A stretch of 64,000 bases of DNA, taken from contig JAPXFQ010002822.1 of assembly GCA_028564705.1 (NCBI GenBank), positions 496,001-560,000 of the forward strand, in the 5' to 3' direction. The DNA is from Apricaphanius iberus. Lineage: Eukaryota; Chordata; Actinopteri; Cyprinodontiformes; Aphaniidae. The notes beneath the pieces are model-generated. The model was not told the origin of the DNA and ran no database searches. It worked only from the letters and a program-made list of their open reading frames with translations. The position numbers and the translations under genes were made by a program. This document shows positions 44,801 to 55,666 of the stretch, one piece after another (position 1 is the first letter of the stretch; each line of letters begins with the position of its first letter).

Positions 44801-47800
44801 GGCCTGACGGGTCAGAGGCTGCTGGGAGTCCCCATCATCGTCCAGGCCTCCCAGGTCCTCACGCCCCGTCACACGCTAATACAGGGCGAGAAGGCCGCTC
44901 TGAGTGCTGATTTAACGTGTGTGTGTGTGTGTGTGTGCTCGCAGGCGGAGAAGAACCGAGCTGCTGCTGCAGCTGCAGCCAACAGCCTTCAGAAGGGAAC
45001 GTTTGGACCAATGAGGCTCTACGTCGGCTCGCTGCACTTCAACATCACTGAAGACATGCTGCGAGGGATCTTTGAGCCGTTTGGACGGGTGGGACACACA
45101 CACACATAGACACATAGACATACACTGTGATAAACGGCTCCGTCCAGGTTTGAATAGCCTGTTGTTTCTGTTGGTCAGATTGAAAACATCCAGCTGATGA
45201 TGGACAGCGAGACGGGGCGGTCTAAAGGTTACGGCTTCATCACGGTGAGTTTATCCTCATCTCCGCTCTTCCTCCTGATTCATAGAGCAGCAGAACCAGC
45301 TGATCTCCTTTTTAGCATTAGCCGCCTGCGGAACAGGTGATGGTAGAGATGGAGTTGATGTCAGACGGGTTCTGGGATGTCAGTTTGCAGACGCAGAGTG
45401 CGCCAAGAAAGCTCTGGAGCAGCTGAACGGCTTTGAGCTGGCGGGCCGGCCCATGAAGGTGGGTCATGTGACCGAGCGGACCGATCCCTCGTCGGCTTCA
45501 TCCTTCCTGGACAATGACGAGCTGGACCGGTCGGGGGTCGACCTTGGAACCACGGGGAGACTGCAGCTTATGGCCCGGCTGGCTGAAGGTGGGACCATGC
45601 CTCCTCTCACACCTGTGACGTGAATCAGCTCTCACCCTAAACGTTCACCCGTGTGTTTTGACAGGTACAGGTCTGCAGATCCCTCCCGCTGCTCAGCAGG
45701 CGCTACAGATGAGTGGCGCAATTGCTATCGGAGCGCTGGCAGCTGTATCAGGTAACTAACGTGACATCACCTCAGTTGGACAGGTGTTTATCCTGCAGCT
45801 CATACATAAAGCCCTCATCTGTGAAAATATGCCAGATCGAGTGATCTGCAGGCGTCTCTGGTAGGGTTGGGCGTCGTTTGCATTTTAACGATTCCGACTA
45901 TCGATTCCCACGGTTCTCAATTCCAATTCTTTGAGGTGCAGGCGAGAAAAAACAATATAACATTTTCCTTTGAAAAAGCATTTACACGGCCCATTTTTAT
46001 TTGTTCTGTCAATCTGTCACTAAATTTAAAGTTGAACTGTTACTCCAAAATAAATCAGGGTTAGATAAAGTAGCTACCAGCTAAGTTATTAACTTAACTT
46101 AGCTTAAAGTTGATCTCATTTACTTAATGTTACCTAAATTTGGGCGACTCTCCATCGCCAAGGGGTTGCAGCCTTTTTACCACATACGCCGTTACTTTTC
46201 TGCGGCACGCAGCAATTTGCTCCACTGACGGCTTTCCCCCCTTGCTGCCATGGTGACTGGGGTTTGTCTATTTGCTGGCTGATTAACGTAGCAGCAGCTG
46301 CAGCCTGCCTTATGCTAGCATCACTAGTACATTCAAACTTAAGCTAGCCTGTGGAGAATAAGACAATCATCATTTTCATGTACCTGATTCAGTTTCCGAA
46401 GAGGAGTCGCTGGCTGATGGTTGACTGTCTGAGGTGGAGGAACCGAAGGGAGCAGGAGAGCGACGCGCAACACATCAAACACTGTATTCTCGTTACCACA
46501 CTATAAACCACGCAGCTGCCGAAGGCGTTTTGTCATGTTTGTTGTATATCTCCCGTTGGCGCCAATAAGTTTATCACAGGTGTTGCACTGTGCGAATCCA
46601 TCCTTTTGTAGATTAAAATGAAGCCACAATTTCGAGAGGCGTTTAGGTTCCATGTTGTTCAGAGTATTTTAAAGTGTATGCTTCAGACAAGTCACATTTC
46701 GCGGGGCTCGCCGGGCGGAGTAATAACTAACACAAACCCCAGAAACAAACTAGTGCGTGGCATTTAGGAACCGAAAAAAAAAGAATCAAAATTCAAATAT
46801 GTTCTTTACGGTTCCGGAGCTGCACGTTAGGAACCGGTTCCTATTTGGAACCGGTTCTCGGTGCCGAACCCTAAGCTCGGGTCACTTGCAGGTGTTTCAC
46901 CTGTTAAGTTGTCTGCTTAGAGTTTACAACCTGTCTGTGTTCCAGCTGCCATGAACCCACCGCTCAACATGAACATGAGCACTCCGGCTCTGAACCTTCC
47001 GTCTCAGCCTCTGGCCACTCACTGCTTCCAGCTGTCCAACATGTTCAATCCCAACAGGTGAGCACACACCTGATGATCAGCTCTATGGCTGTCTGCTGTA
47101 TGTATCTGCATGTATTTATGTATGTATGATAGGAACGCTGCTGTATTGATATCCTCAGGGCTTCTCTTTTAACTGGACGCCATTACCATGTCGGCCTGGT
47201 CCTGTAACTTGCTGGTTCTGGTGGACCACATGTGGTTTGTAAGGGGATCTGTTGTTGTTTCAGAGGACAATAGAACTAGGAGTGAGTAGGATAGCTGGAT
47301 CCACTTGTACCCATCTCAAGAACCTTCAGCAGCCGAACTATCAATATAAACCACAAACTGGAAAGACCATCAGACCCAGTCCTTCAGAGCCAGACCTCAG
47401 GATATTGTTCTGCTCGCTGCTAACACTAAGCTGTCTTCAGGAAGGTTCCTTCAGAGTCTGGAGGAGGTTTGTTCTTGGTCAGGTTAAAATATCCTAAATA
47501 TCCACCTCCGGTCCTGGAGGAGTTGACCTCCAGTTTTACAATGTCCCCTCCCTCATCCATAGCTGGAGTCTCCGAGGTCTGAGCGATGGTTGCTCTCCTG
47601 CAGGAGGACGTTAGTTAGGGAGAGCCTTTAGGAAGCCAAACCCTCCCAGTCATTTGTACTGGGATTGGTTTTAGTTCAGAGCTGATAGGAAGTGATTGAG
47701 TGAACAGGAAGTGATGAAGGTGAACACTATGTTCCAGCTGAGTGTGTGTATGTGTGTCTGTGTGTGACAGAGTGTGTGTTGTGTTTCAGTGAGAACGCTG

Positions 47801-49882
47801 CAAGCTGGGAGCTCGACATCCAGCACGACGTCATTGAGGAGTGCAGCAAACACGGAGGAGTCGTCCACATCTACGTCGACAAGAACTCACCTGAGGTACA
47901 CCCCCAACCCCTACACCAACACCAGTCTGCTGGTTGGAATTAAAACGAGCTGTAGAAGTCACTCTCTTATCATTTTAATCATTTGTTTTTTAATATTAAT
48001 AGTTTCAGCCAAGGACGTCAGTTTGTTTTTTTAATTGCTGGGGACAATATTTATACATTTGGATGCGGTTTGACGATTACTGGGGACAGTTATTAAATAT
48101 TTATTTAGCATCCAAGAATTCATCCATTTCATGTTTCATTACAACTGCGGTGTGCGTGGTAAAAAAAGGAATCTTTATTAAATCAATACAAGTTAAAAGC
48201 TAAGTTAACAGTTATTTTAATTTTTATTCCATGTTTTTTTCCCATTATTTATCAACAAGTGTTCCTACCTTATTCCAGTCCCAGGAAGCTCAAGCCTCCT
48301 TCCTGCTTGAGGAGTGAGCAGGCCCTTCTTTTCACCTTAAGGGGCAGGGTTTGTAGCGCATGGAAGGATCACGTTATTCCAGCCAGATCCTCCCCAACCT
48401 TCAGGCACCCCGGTCACCCAGGAGGTGGCAGTGTACAGCCCAGAACTGGTGCATGTGTTTGTGGGAGCAGCTAATGTGAGCTGCTCCCACAAACACGGGG
48501 AGAACATGCAAACTCCACACAGAAAGGCCCTTTTGCCAACCCCACCCAGGGTGTGGGTGCTGACGATGTGGATGAACCTACACACCCTTAGCACCCACAG
48601 CGTCTCCGGCAGGAATGGAACCCAAGACCTTCTAGCTGTGAGGTCAGCTGTACTAACAGTTGTACTACCAGCTAAATGCCATAGGTCAAGGAAACACACT
48701 TAACTTACCATCATATCAGGGGTTTACACCGAGGGAGAAGCCCTCTAAAGAGCTGCGATGACTGATTTCTCCTGCCTGGAGAGACACGGCCGGCGGCAGC
48801 CATGTTGCTTCAGTTGTGCCTGAGACGCCTGGAGCGTGGTTTATCGTGGCTGCGGCTGCATCTAGACCATACTCCATTAATTTATAATGGTCCCTCATTC
48901 ACCATTAAAATAACCCGCAACAGGCAAAATCTGCAAAGTAGTCTTCTTTATTTTTTACAGTTATTATGTTTTAAGGCTGTAAAATCCCTCGCCACACACT
49001 TTTTTACACTTTTCCCAGACGTACATTAACATTCACGAACATTTCTCACTGGTTTGAATACTAGACCCTTCATAGATTTAAAACATATAAAAGTATTAAT
49101 ACTCAGTACGGTCTCTCCGCTGTTGCGCCGCTTGTAGCCTGTAGCTGACTAACAGTCTTTTTAAACAGGACATGATCTACTGCAAAGAATTTAGTATATG
49201 AGCAGAAAGAAACATGACTGCATTAGAAAGGGGAGTGAATTAAATAATATTCTGTTCAGATACTGATGCGGAAACTTTGATGGTAGTATAAGTGGCTGTT
49301 AGATCAGTGCTGGGAAAGAATTTCTGCTTCTGGTTAGGTGGGGACAAACCTGTCAATCATGAATATTGCTGGGGACATGTCCCCGGTTAAAAAGACGCCT
49401 ATGGTTTTAGCTGTGCTAACTCCACCCCTTTATCCACTTTGACCCTGTCTGTTTGGCTGCACAGAGTCCACCTCTTTAGCTGCTCTAATACCAGATTTAA
49501 AAACCCATCTTATCTCTCTGGAAACTGTGTGGCGGAACCACACGGAACTCTGACCCATTCAGGGTTCTGTATCTTGTCAGAATAGCATATAGTGATCTTT
49601 GACCTCTGTTGTCTTTCAGGGGAACGTTTATGTGAAGTGCCCGTCCATTCCGTCTGCCATGGCTGCCGTTAATGCTCTGCACGGGAGATACTTTGGAGGT
49701 AAGACCTGCTGCCGCATGACCTGCTGCAGACCAATCTGAAAGCTGCTCTCACTGATCTGATCTCACCTGTGTTTTCAGGTAAAATGATCACAGCGGCGTA
49801 CGTCCCCCTGCCCACTTACCACAACCTGTTTCCAGAGTCTGTCACTGCCACGCAGCTGCTGGTTCCACCCTCGAGGCGGTGA
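41895..49882 (+). CDS. rbm39: RNA-binding protein 39 (CAPERalpha), RS-domain splicing factor
   Basis: Fourteen coding exons: 41895-41948, 42039-42088, 43986-44156, 44370-44423, 44495-44612, 44702-44854, 44945-45088, 45179-45244, 45384-45588, 45665-45751, 46946-47057, 47790-47895, 49620-49698 and 49779-49882. They join to 1503 nt, 500 residues (human about 530). The start has two ATGs in tandem; the second (41898) matches the human N-terminus MADD. An Arg-Ser domain (about residues 35-92) precedes RRM1 (about 126-200, VFCMQL and KGIAYIEF), RRM2 (about 223-301, LYVGSL and KGYGFITF) and a C-terminal U2AF-homology motif (about 395-490) keeping the R-x-F element as RYF. RBM39 acts in nuclear pre-mRNA splicing and as a transcription coactivator. 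The linker after RRM2 is of the AIAIGALAAVSAAMN type. The a or b paralogue is not decided. Confidence 0.96.
42089..43985. other. rbm39 intron 2
   Basis: This 1.9-kb intron contains the 430-bp foldback MITE at 43008-43437. No clear extra exon is seen. The frame at 43540-43764 ends shortly after and has no recognisable domain. Confidence 0.45.
43008..43437. mobile_element. Harbinger-like foldback MITE with TTA target duplication
   Basis: The left end TGCTGCGTTAAGACCGCGGG with CTTTGTCAGCGTCAAGCAAC, and the right end read in reverse TGGTGCGTTCAGACCGCAGG with CTTTGTTGGCGTCAGCAAC, form inverted repeats of about 40 bp. TTA flanks both sides (43005-43007 and 43438-43440), fitting the three-base TWA duplication of PIF/Harbinger. 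No coding capacity. Confidence 0.85.
45862..46873. mobile_element. hAT-like non-autonomous element in rbm39 intron 10
   Basis: The left end TAGGGTTGGGCGTCG and the reverse complement of the right end TAGGGTTCGGCACCG are inverted repeats. The left arm has CGATTCCGACTATCGATTCC and the right arm GGAACCGGTTCCTATTTGGA. The 8 bp on either side (GTCTCTGG and AGCTCGGG) match at 5 positions only, so the target duplication is degraded or the end is shifted. It makes up most of the 1.2-kb intron 45752-46945. No transposase is visible. Confidence 0.7.
47058..47789. other. rbm39 intron 11
   Basis: A 732-bp intron with no recognisable exon or transposon. A frame at 47252-47497 has no motif. A TG-rich tract precedes the acceptor. 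Confidence 0.45.
47896..49619. other. rbm39 intron 12
   Basis: A 1.7-kb intron with repeat content. A minus-strand SINE fragment lies at about 48490-48670, an 18-bp perfect hairpin at 48455-48496, and the flanks carry CTGGGGACAATATTTATAC and CTGGGGACATGTCCCCGG motifs suggesting an older element around them. No extra exon is recognised. Confidence 0.5.
48490..48670 (-). mobile_element. SINE fragment, reverse orientation
   Basis: Its reverse complement carries TGTGTGGAGTTTGCATGTTC followed by TCCCCGTG, and TTGGGTTCCATTCC as a degraded B box. It is the same family as the copy at 7136-7466. Confidence 0.6.
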
Positions 49883-50864
49883 TCAATAACACTGACAGCT
49901 GATTGGGCACTGGACATTAGATCCTGCCCTCTTTTTAAGTCCCAAGCTCCCATTGGACCATTTTGACTCCATATCTCACCGTCAGCAGAGGGCGCTCTGT
50001 ATTTGTTTGTTTTCTTCTGGACATAAACAACTTACTCTCCTCCTATTGGCTGCCTCCAAACACTGGTCACCTGTTCATGTGATGCAGCAGCATCTACTTC
50101 CTAATTCCTGAGTTTTCATTGGTGTGATCTCCCTGTGGCTCCGTCCCTGAGTGTGTCCTCCAGCTATAAGCTCCGTGAGCTGTGTGGGGGCGTGGTGACA
50201 AGAAGCTGTCAGCTGATTGGTTGGATTGAAACGGTTTAGTATTTAAGTGTTTTTCTAAAGCAAATTTGATTTTGTAAAATTATCGATTAAAAATTATTTT
50301 CATGTTGCTCTGAAACGTTTCAGCCTGTTTTTCTTGCTCCTGATCGGCTGGTGATAATGGATGATTTTCGACATGTGATGGGCATTGAATTGTACACTTT
50401 CCGAGCAGCTAATCAGATCCACGGAGGACATGAAGCATCTGGAGATGATTTAAACTCACTTATTTATTTCAGTTTATTGAAACTTTATTTTGTACCAGGA
50501 GTAAGTGAAGGCATCACTGACTACGTTTACATGCAGCCAATATTCGGGTTATGGTCGGGTTAAGGTCACTATTCGGGTTTCTGAAACAATCGGAATAACC
50601 CGTTCAGGTTCATGTTATGATCAGCAGCTAGGTTCCGATGTTTCTGGTTCACTTCTGTGTTCCTGAAGGTATCGTGAAACTGTGGATGAATTCACAATGG
50701 GTTTGATGAACAGGATCAGTGGACTGTATGACTCAGATCGTCGTCTCTGGAATGAAAACTGGGTTTTCTCTATGATCATCTGGGTTCTGTAGATGAGTTC
50801 CTCCGAATAAAGCGAGTTCAGTTTTTTGACGTTTTGACAACTTGCTCTTGACTGGATGGTAACC
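49883..50864. other. Convergent 3' region between rbm39 and the PDH phosphatase gene
   Basis: The first part is rbm39 3' UTR. Minus-strand AATAAA hexamers at 50463-50468, 50473-50478 and 50484-50489 could end the phosphatase transcript. The AATATTCGGGTTATGG / ACTATTCGGGTTTCTG stretch near 50540-50600 looks like a short fish repeat. No gene is visible. Confidence 0.45.
50286..50291 (+). terminator. Possible poly(A) signal ATTAAA of rbm39
   Basis: ATTAAA about 400 bp downstream of the rbm39 stop codon, the best plus-strand hexamer before the convergent gene. Confidence 0.4.
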
Positions 50865-53800
50865 TCAGAGGTCATTCAGGTAGATCACGGTGATTGTGAT
50901 GTCATCACGGTACATGCGGGCCAGATCTGCCGGCAGACTCAGTATCCTGGCCAGGCGGTTTCGGTCCACTGCTCCGTACCCGTCATCACCCAGGGCGTGG
51001 CGCAACAGGTGGGTGGCGGCGTTCTGGTCCTCCAGGACCGACTGGACTCTGCCTCTCCTGTCCAGCAGGAGGCGCTGCATGCTGCCCAGGGTTGTGTTGG
51101 CGCTGGAAATGATGGGCCTCTGCTGCTGAAGACCTGAACAAGACCAGAACTCATCAGCTTTGTGAAGCATCTTAACAGGATCACTACTTAAAGCTTTTTA
51201 ACAGCTAAAGGTGTGAAGAGCAGCTCATGACCTCCAGCTTCTGTCTCCTATAGGTCTATGTTTGTATGTCCCTTAGGAAGATGTTAGTGCGGTGAGATCA
51301 CCTTGTTAAATGTATCTACCCTGAAAACGAACCGGTCCAAATGTCTACTGACCTGCCTGATGGTCTCCAACCAGCTGGACAACCGTCTGTCGGTGCATCA
51401 GCTCCCAGAGTCCGTCCGTCGCCAGAACCAAGAACTTGTCAGTGGGTCTGATGAGGTGCCGTGTGACCTCGGGCCGGGCACTCAAGTAGGGCGGGGTCAG
51501 GTAATGAGGGGGTAGTGTCCTCACCGAGTCGCTGACGGCAGACAGGACGTCCGGACGCGTGTCGTAGAGTCGACTCAGCATCTCCCCACTCCATTTGAAA
51601 CGAACATCCCCGAACGCCCTGAAAGGCAGCAGGAGACCCAACAGCCGATCGTGGCGGACAACCGTCCTCCTCTCCTCAGCAGGGTGCTCCCCCAGAATTC
51701 TTTGCAGCTCTTCGGGGTTCTGTGCATTGTGGTCGTTGGTGAGGTTGAGCGCTGACCAGCGCCCGTCCTCGTCCTGGACACCAAGGACCGCCCGACTGTC
51801 ACCCAAGTTGGCCACATGCAGGACCCCGTTGGAGACGTGGACAACACAAGCGGTGGACCCTGACAGCGCCACCCGGAGGGGAGAGGACAGAGATAAGCCT
51901 TCCCCAGGAATGGAGACCCGTCTGTGGATAGACGGGAGAAAAGTTAATGAAGATGGCTTTGTTCTTTAATCCAAAGAACAACCCTAACGTTGGGTTTCAG
52001 AACCTGAGAAGGGCCTGAGCAGCAGAGTGTAGGTACTCTGATGTACCGTCTTACTTATAAACTTCAAAAGTACAGTTTTAAATAAAGTTCACCTCAGACC
52101 CAAAGGTATACGAAGAAGAATTGGTGGAATGAGGTGATTCTCCTCTTGAACAGGTCTGTTTAAAAAAAGGATTTCCGCATTTGACCGTTTTTATTAAACA
52201 GTAAAGGAAAATTCTGATGGCCGTCCATCATTTTGACAGATTACTATTCGCACATCTGAACACCTAGTGCAAATGCGCGGATATTTTCAACTTTACGTTT
52301 GGAGTACCTTAATCCAAAAAAAAAGATTCCCTTTTTAGCATCATTCAGACTTGGACACAATAGTCAATGCATCCTGCTAATTAGTAGCTGTTATTTCATA
52401 GACTGATAAACATTTCTGGATTTTCATATTTTTTAAGGGGATCAATAAGCATGCATTAACTGACTGATGCGACGCCTGGATTAAAGCCTCTGATCTGACG
52501 TCCTTCCCGAGTTGCTGTCTAGTAGCTGGTTCTGATCCGTTAATAGCTGCTTCTCATTGCGCCTTGCTGCGCTGCCTTGTTTGTGTCTGTTCACAAGATG
52601 GCAAAGCCAAAGTGTAGCTTTGGACAAACAAAGCTGGCATTTGTGTTTCTGTCACAAAAGTGGCAAAGATCCACATGGACACAAAAGCTATAAAAATGTT
52701 GTGCCTTATCAGAGTAATTGACTGAGGAGCATGAAGATGAACACTTAAGACTGCAGTGTACGCCATCTCATTGTCTTTTTAAGACTGCTGCTTTTTACTT
52801 ACGTCACAATAGGAAAGAAGACAATACCTGATTTTTCAGAACATTATTTTTTTTATTCATTTATTTGATAGGGACAGTACGCATTAATCGACATCATTGT
52901 AAATGTGTCAGTGTTGGCGTCAAGCTAATTTACAACTGTTGTCCCTAGGCAAAGATGTTGCCAGAACATAAAGAAAAATAAAAAAACTAAAGAAAGTACT
53001 AGAATACATCCATATAAAGAGGTAAAGAAAAAAAATCATATTACTCCACAAGTACAACAAGAAAAGATAGTTACCATAACCAAATAACAAAGTAAAGAAA
53101 ACAAAACAAAAGAAGAATACATAGATAAAAAATTCACAGACAAGTGATCCAGCTCTTAGAACAACAAGACTCCCTGGCAATCACAGAATTTCCTGCATAG
53201 ACCAACCTTGCTTGATGATATGTCCTTAACCAAGTGTATCAACGACATGATTTAATGAGGGCAGCATAGATTAGATTTTAAGCACTGTTTTAAACGAGTT
53301 TTGAAAGTGTTAAACCTAGAGATTTCTCCTATTTTAAATGGGATGCCATTCCAAATGTGGGAACCCCTTAATTGATATGGCAGACTGCTGAAACATGGTT
53401 CGTCTTTAGGGGATTTTACAGTTTCCTTGAATCATGGACCTGGTAGCTCTGCCAGTAATAGCTTTTAATATATAAATATTTAATTTAAATTTAATATATA
53501 AATGTCCTAATTGGTGGTGGTGCTAGTCCATGAAGTGTTTTATATATAATACAAGCAAATTTAAAACATCTGAAACATTATCTCAGATGGCTGTTTAATT
53601 TTTTTCCAATTTCATGACTTTGTCATATCAAAAGCAAACTACTATTGTTATGGGAAAATGTAATTATTAATTAATTTCTAGAGATTTTAAAATCATTTTT
53701 GAAAGCCAATCTTAAGTGTGATTAATAAATAATTCCAACCAAATAGAAAATACACCCTTAACATATGTTAGAATCAAAAGTGGGCCAAGTGTCCTCTCTT

Positions 53801-55666
53801 TTGGGGATCAAAATTAGGTCACCATAATACTGCAGGGTGTCCTCCTGCTGAAGCAATGACTTGCTGGTTAGGAAACGTATGATTGTGTGTCTTTCTGATT
53901 TTTGGAGAAATCTTCCCTGATTTCAAAGCTTTGGCTGATGTGGTATTTATTACCAGTCTCCAGTATGGTTGCTGAGTCATTTGTCTGAGGCAAAAAATCC
54001 CAAACTTCATGACTATAACCTCTGCAGCAATCCACTATTTGATTAGGCACAACTACAAGGACATTGTGAGACTTTGTGTTCAGGCCACAGCAGGTGAACT
54101 GTTTGTATTTTAAGTGCAATCGTTTAATTTCATTGTTTATTTGTAGTTCTCTGTTCGGCTTTTATGTTAGCATTTTTTTTAAATGACCATAACAGATTAT
54201 GACCTCTGTTCCAGAGCAACAAGGAGAACCAAAAAGTCTGCATCTAAGAACATCATCAGGGACAAAGCATAGGTTCTAAATGCTGTCGGAGGATTGGACA
54301 ACCATTCTGGACTCGTCTAATGACCAGCAGCAAATCGTTTACCTCTTTTGACTGATATTTACTGAGGAGTCTGATGACTGGGAGTAACAGACCTGGGTGA
54401 CGACAGGGACAGGTGGACCTGGGCCTCCACTGACAGGTCATAGTCTAGACGTCTGAACGCATCCATCAGCGCTGTTGCAACTCTGCCATCATCCTGCAGC
54501 CAGTCAGAGATACAGAGAATTATGACTGCACATGAAACCTGACGGAGGAGGAGGAGTGTGATTAAGCTCCAGTGTGATTATTGGGGTAAAAAAGAATTCT
54601 ATCTCCAGCTTATTTTTAGAGTTACCTGTTGAGATTGGATGGACTGTTCTGGACTGATATCTACTGTCACGGCCGTATCCCTAAACCTATACCCAATGAG
54701 CAGTTTCTCTTTTTGAGGCTGTTAAATCTGAACAGACTGAACCAGACAAGAGCCAGCAACTTCCAATTGGCTCAGAGCTGGAACCGCTATCTAGGGTTCA
54801 TCTCAGGAGCTCCAACTGCATAATCGGATAACAATTTACCATAAATATCCAGTCTAGGCCTGTTCCTGCAGGTATCTTAACCTTTCCAACAGTAGGCGAA
54901 GGTTTAGGACGAAGACTTTGGTTCACCTCTCCTGAATTGCCACCCTGACCAGCAGGTTTGTTGCTGTGATACTAACAATAACTCAACCTGGTTACCTCCT
55001 TGTCGTCCTCAGCCTCCTCATCATCATCATCAAGCCTCTCCTGCCAGTAGTTCCTGAGGCTGTGGAAGGAGATGGCGCCCCCATCGTGGCAGCTGTGATC
55101 ATGGGGGTGTTTGTGCCATTCGAGGAGCGGCGGTACCGCCCGGTCCTCCTCCACGGCGCGGTCCAGTTCTTGCAGCATTCTGAGAGGCAGCATGGCCACA
55201 GTGATGTAGTAAAAGAGTCTCTGGCTAATGGCCTGAGCACACGATGGACCTGCATGACCGTCAAAGACGCCGAACAGAACCCCGCCCCGACCCAGCAGGC
55301 AGGTGGCGCTGCTCCGACGATCCTCGCTGGGCTGGTTGGATGGAAGCGTATTGCTATGGAAACCAAGGACTCCATTGGAGGCCGGACCTCTGGAGATGGT
55401 GTGGCTGTGTTCGTTGGCCTGGTGAGAGAGGACCAATGTGAAGGAATCTGCAGAACCTCTGAATGTTGCACCTTTCTCACCTTTAAGATTCGGTTGATCT
55501 GAGCTAAGCTCAGCTGGCCCGCCTCCTGCCCTGCCTGGTACCTCCTGCTGCCTGCTGGGTAATGCAGTCTAGTGAGTTCAGATGGGGGCGCAGGGGAGGA
55601 CAGATAGCGAGATGGTCGGATCTCCAACCAGCAACTTCTGCTCAGTGTTCCTGTTCTTTTCAGCAT
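50865..55666 (-). CDS. Pyruvate dehydrogenase phosphatase catalytic subunit (PDP1/PDP2 family)
   Basis: Five exons on the minus strand: 55666-55481, 55418-54996, 54493-54393, 51921-51353 and 51133-50865. They join to 1548 nt, 515 residues (human PDP1 537, PDP2 529). PDPs are Mg-dependent PP2C-type phosphatases of the mitochondrial matrix that dephosphorylate and reactivate pyruvate dehydrogenase E1. The first 60 residues are rich in Arg and Ser with no acidic cluster, as in a mitochondrial presequence. PP2C motifs: EDRRSSATC, VFDGHAG (Asp115 metal ligand), LHVANLGDSRAVLG, PFRAFGDVRFKWS, TDGLWE (Asp406) and YRDDIT (Asp504). Most blocks resemble PDP1 more than PDP2, but the C-terminal HALGDDGYG is nearer PDP2, so the paralogue is left open. 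The first intron is only 62 bp; without it the two halves are in different frames. Confidence 0.92.
51922..54392. other. Intron 3 of the PDH phosphatase gene
   Basis: This 2.5-kb intron includes an interspersed repeat at about 52850-53560 (GATAGGGACAGTACGCATTA, GTTGTCCCTAGGCAAAGATG, ATGGGATGCCATTCCAAATG) of a type common in fish and probably LINE-derived. The minus-strand frame at 53868-54119 is open for 83 codons but I do not recognise it. No additional exon is needed to complete the phosphatase. Confidence 0.5.
54494..54995. other. Intron 2 of the PDH phosphatase gene
   Basis: A 502-bp intron with no recognisable feature. Confidence 0.5.

Noticed and set aside
53868..54119. 83-codon minus-strand frame in the phosphatase intron
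   Set aside because: It is not needed to complete the phosphatase, and there is no family resemblance that I can name.
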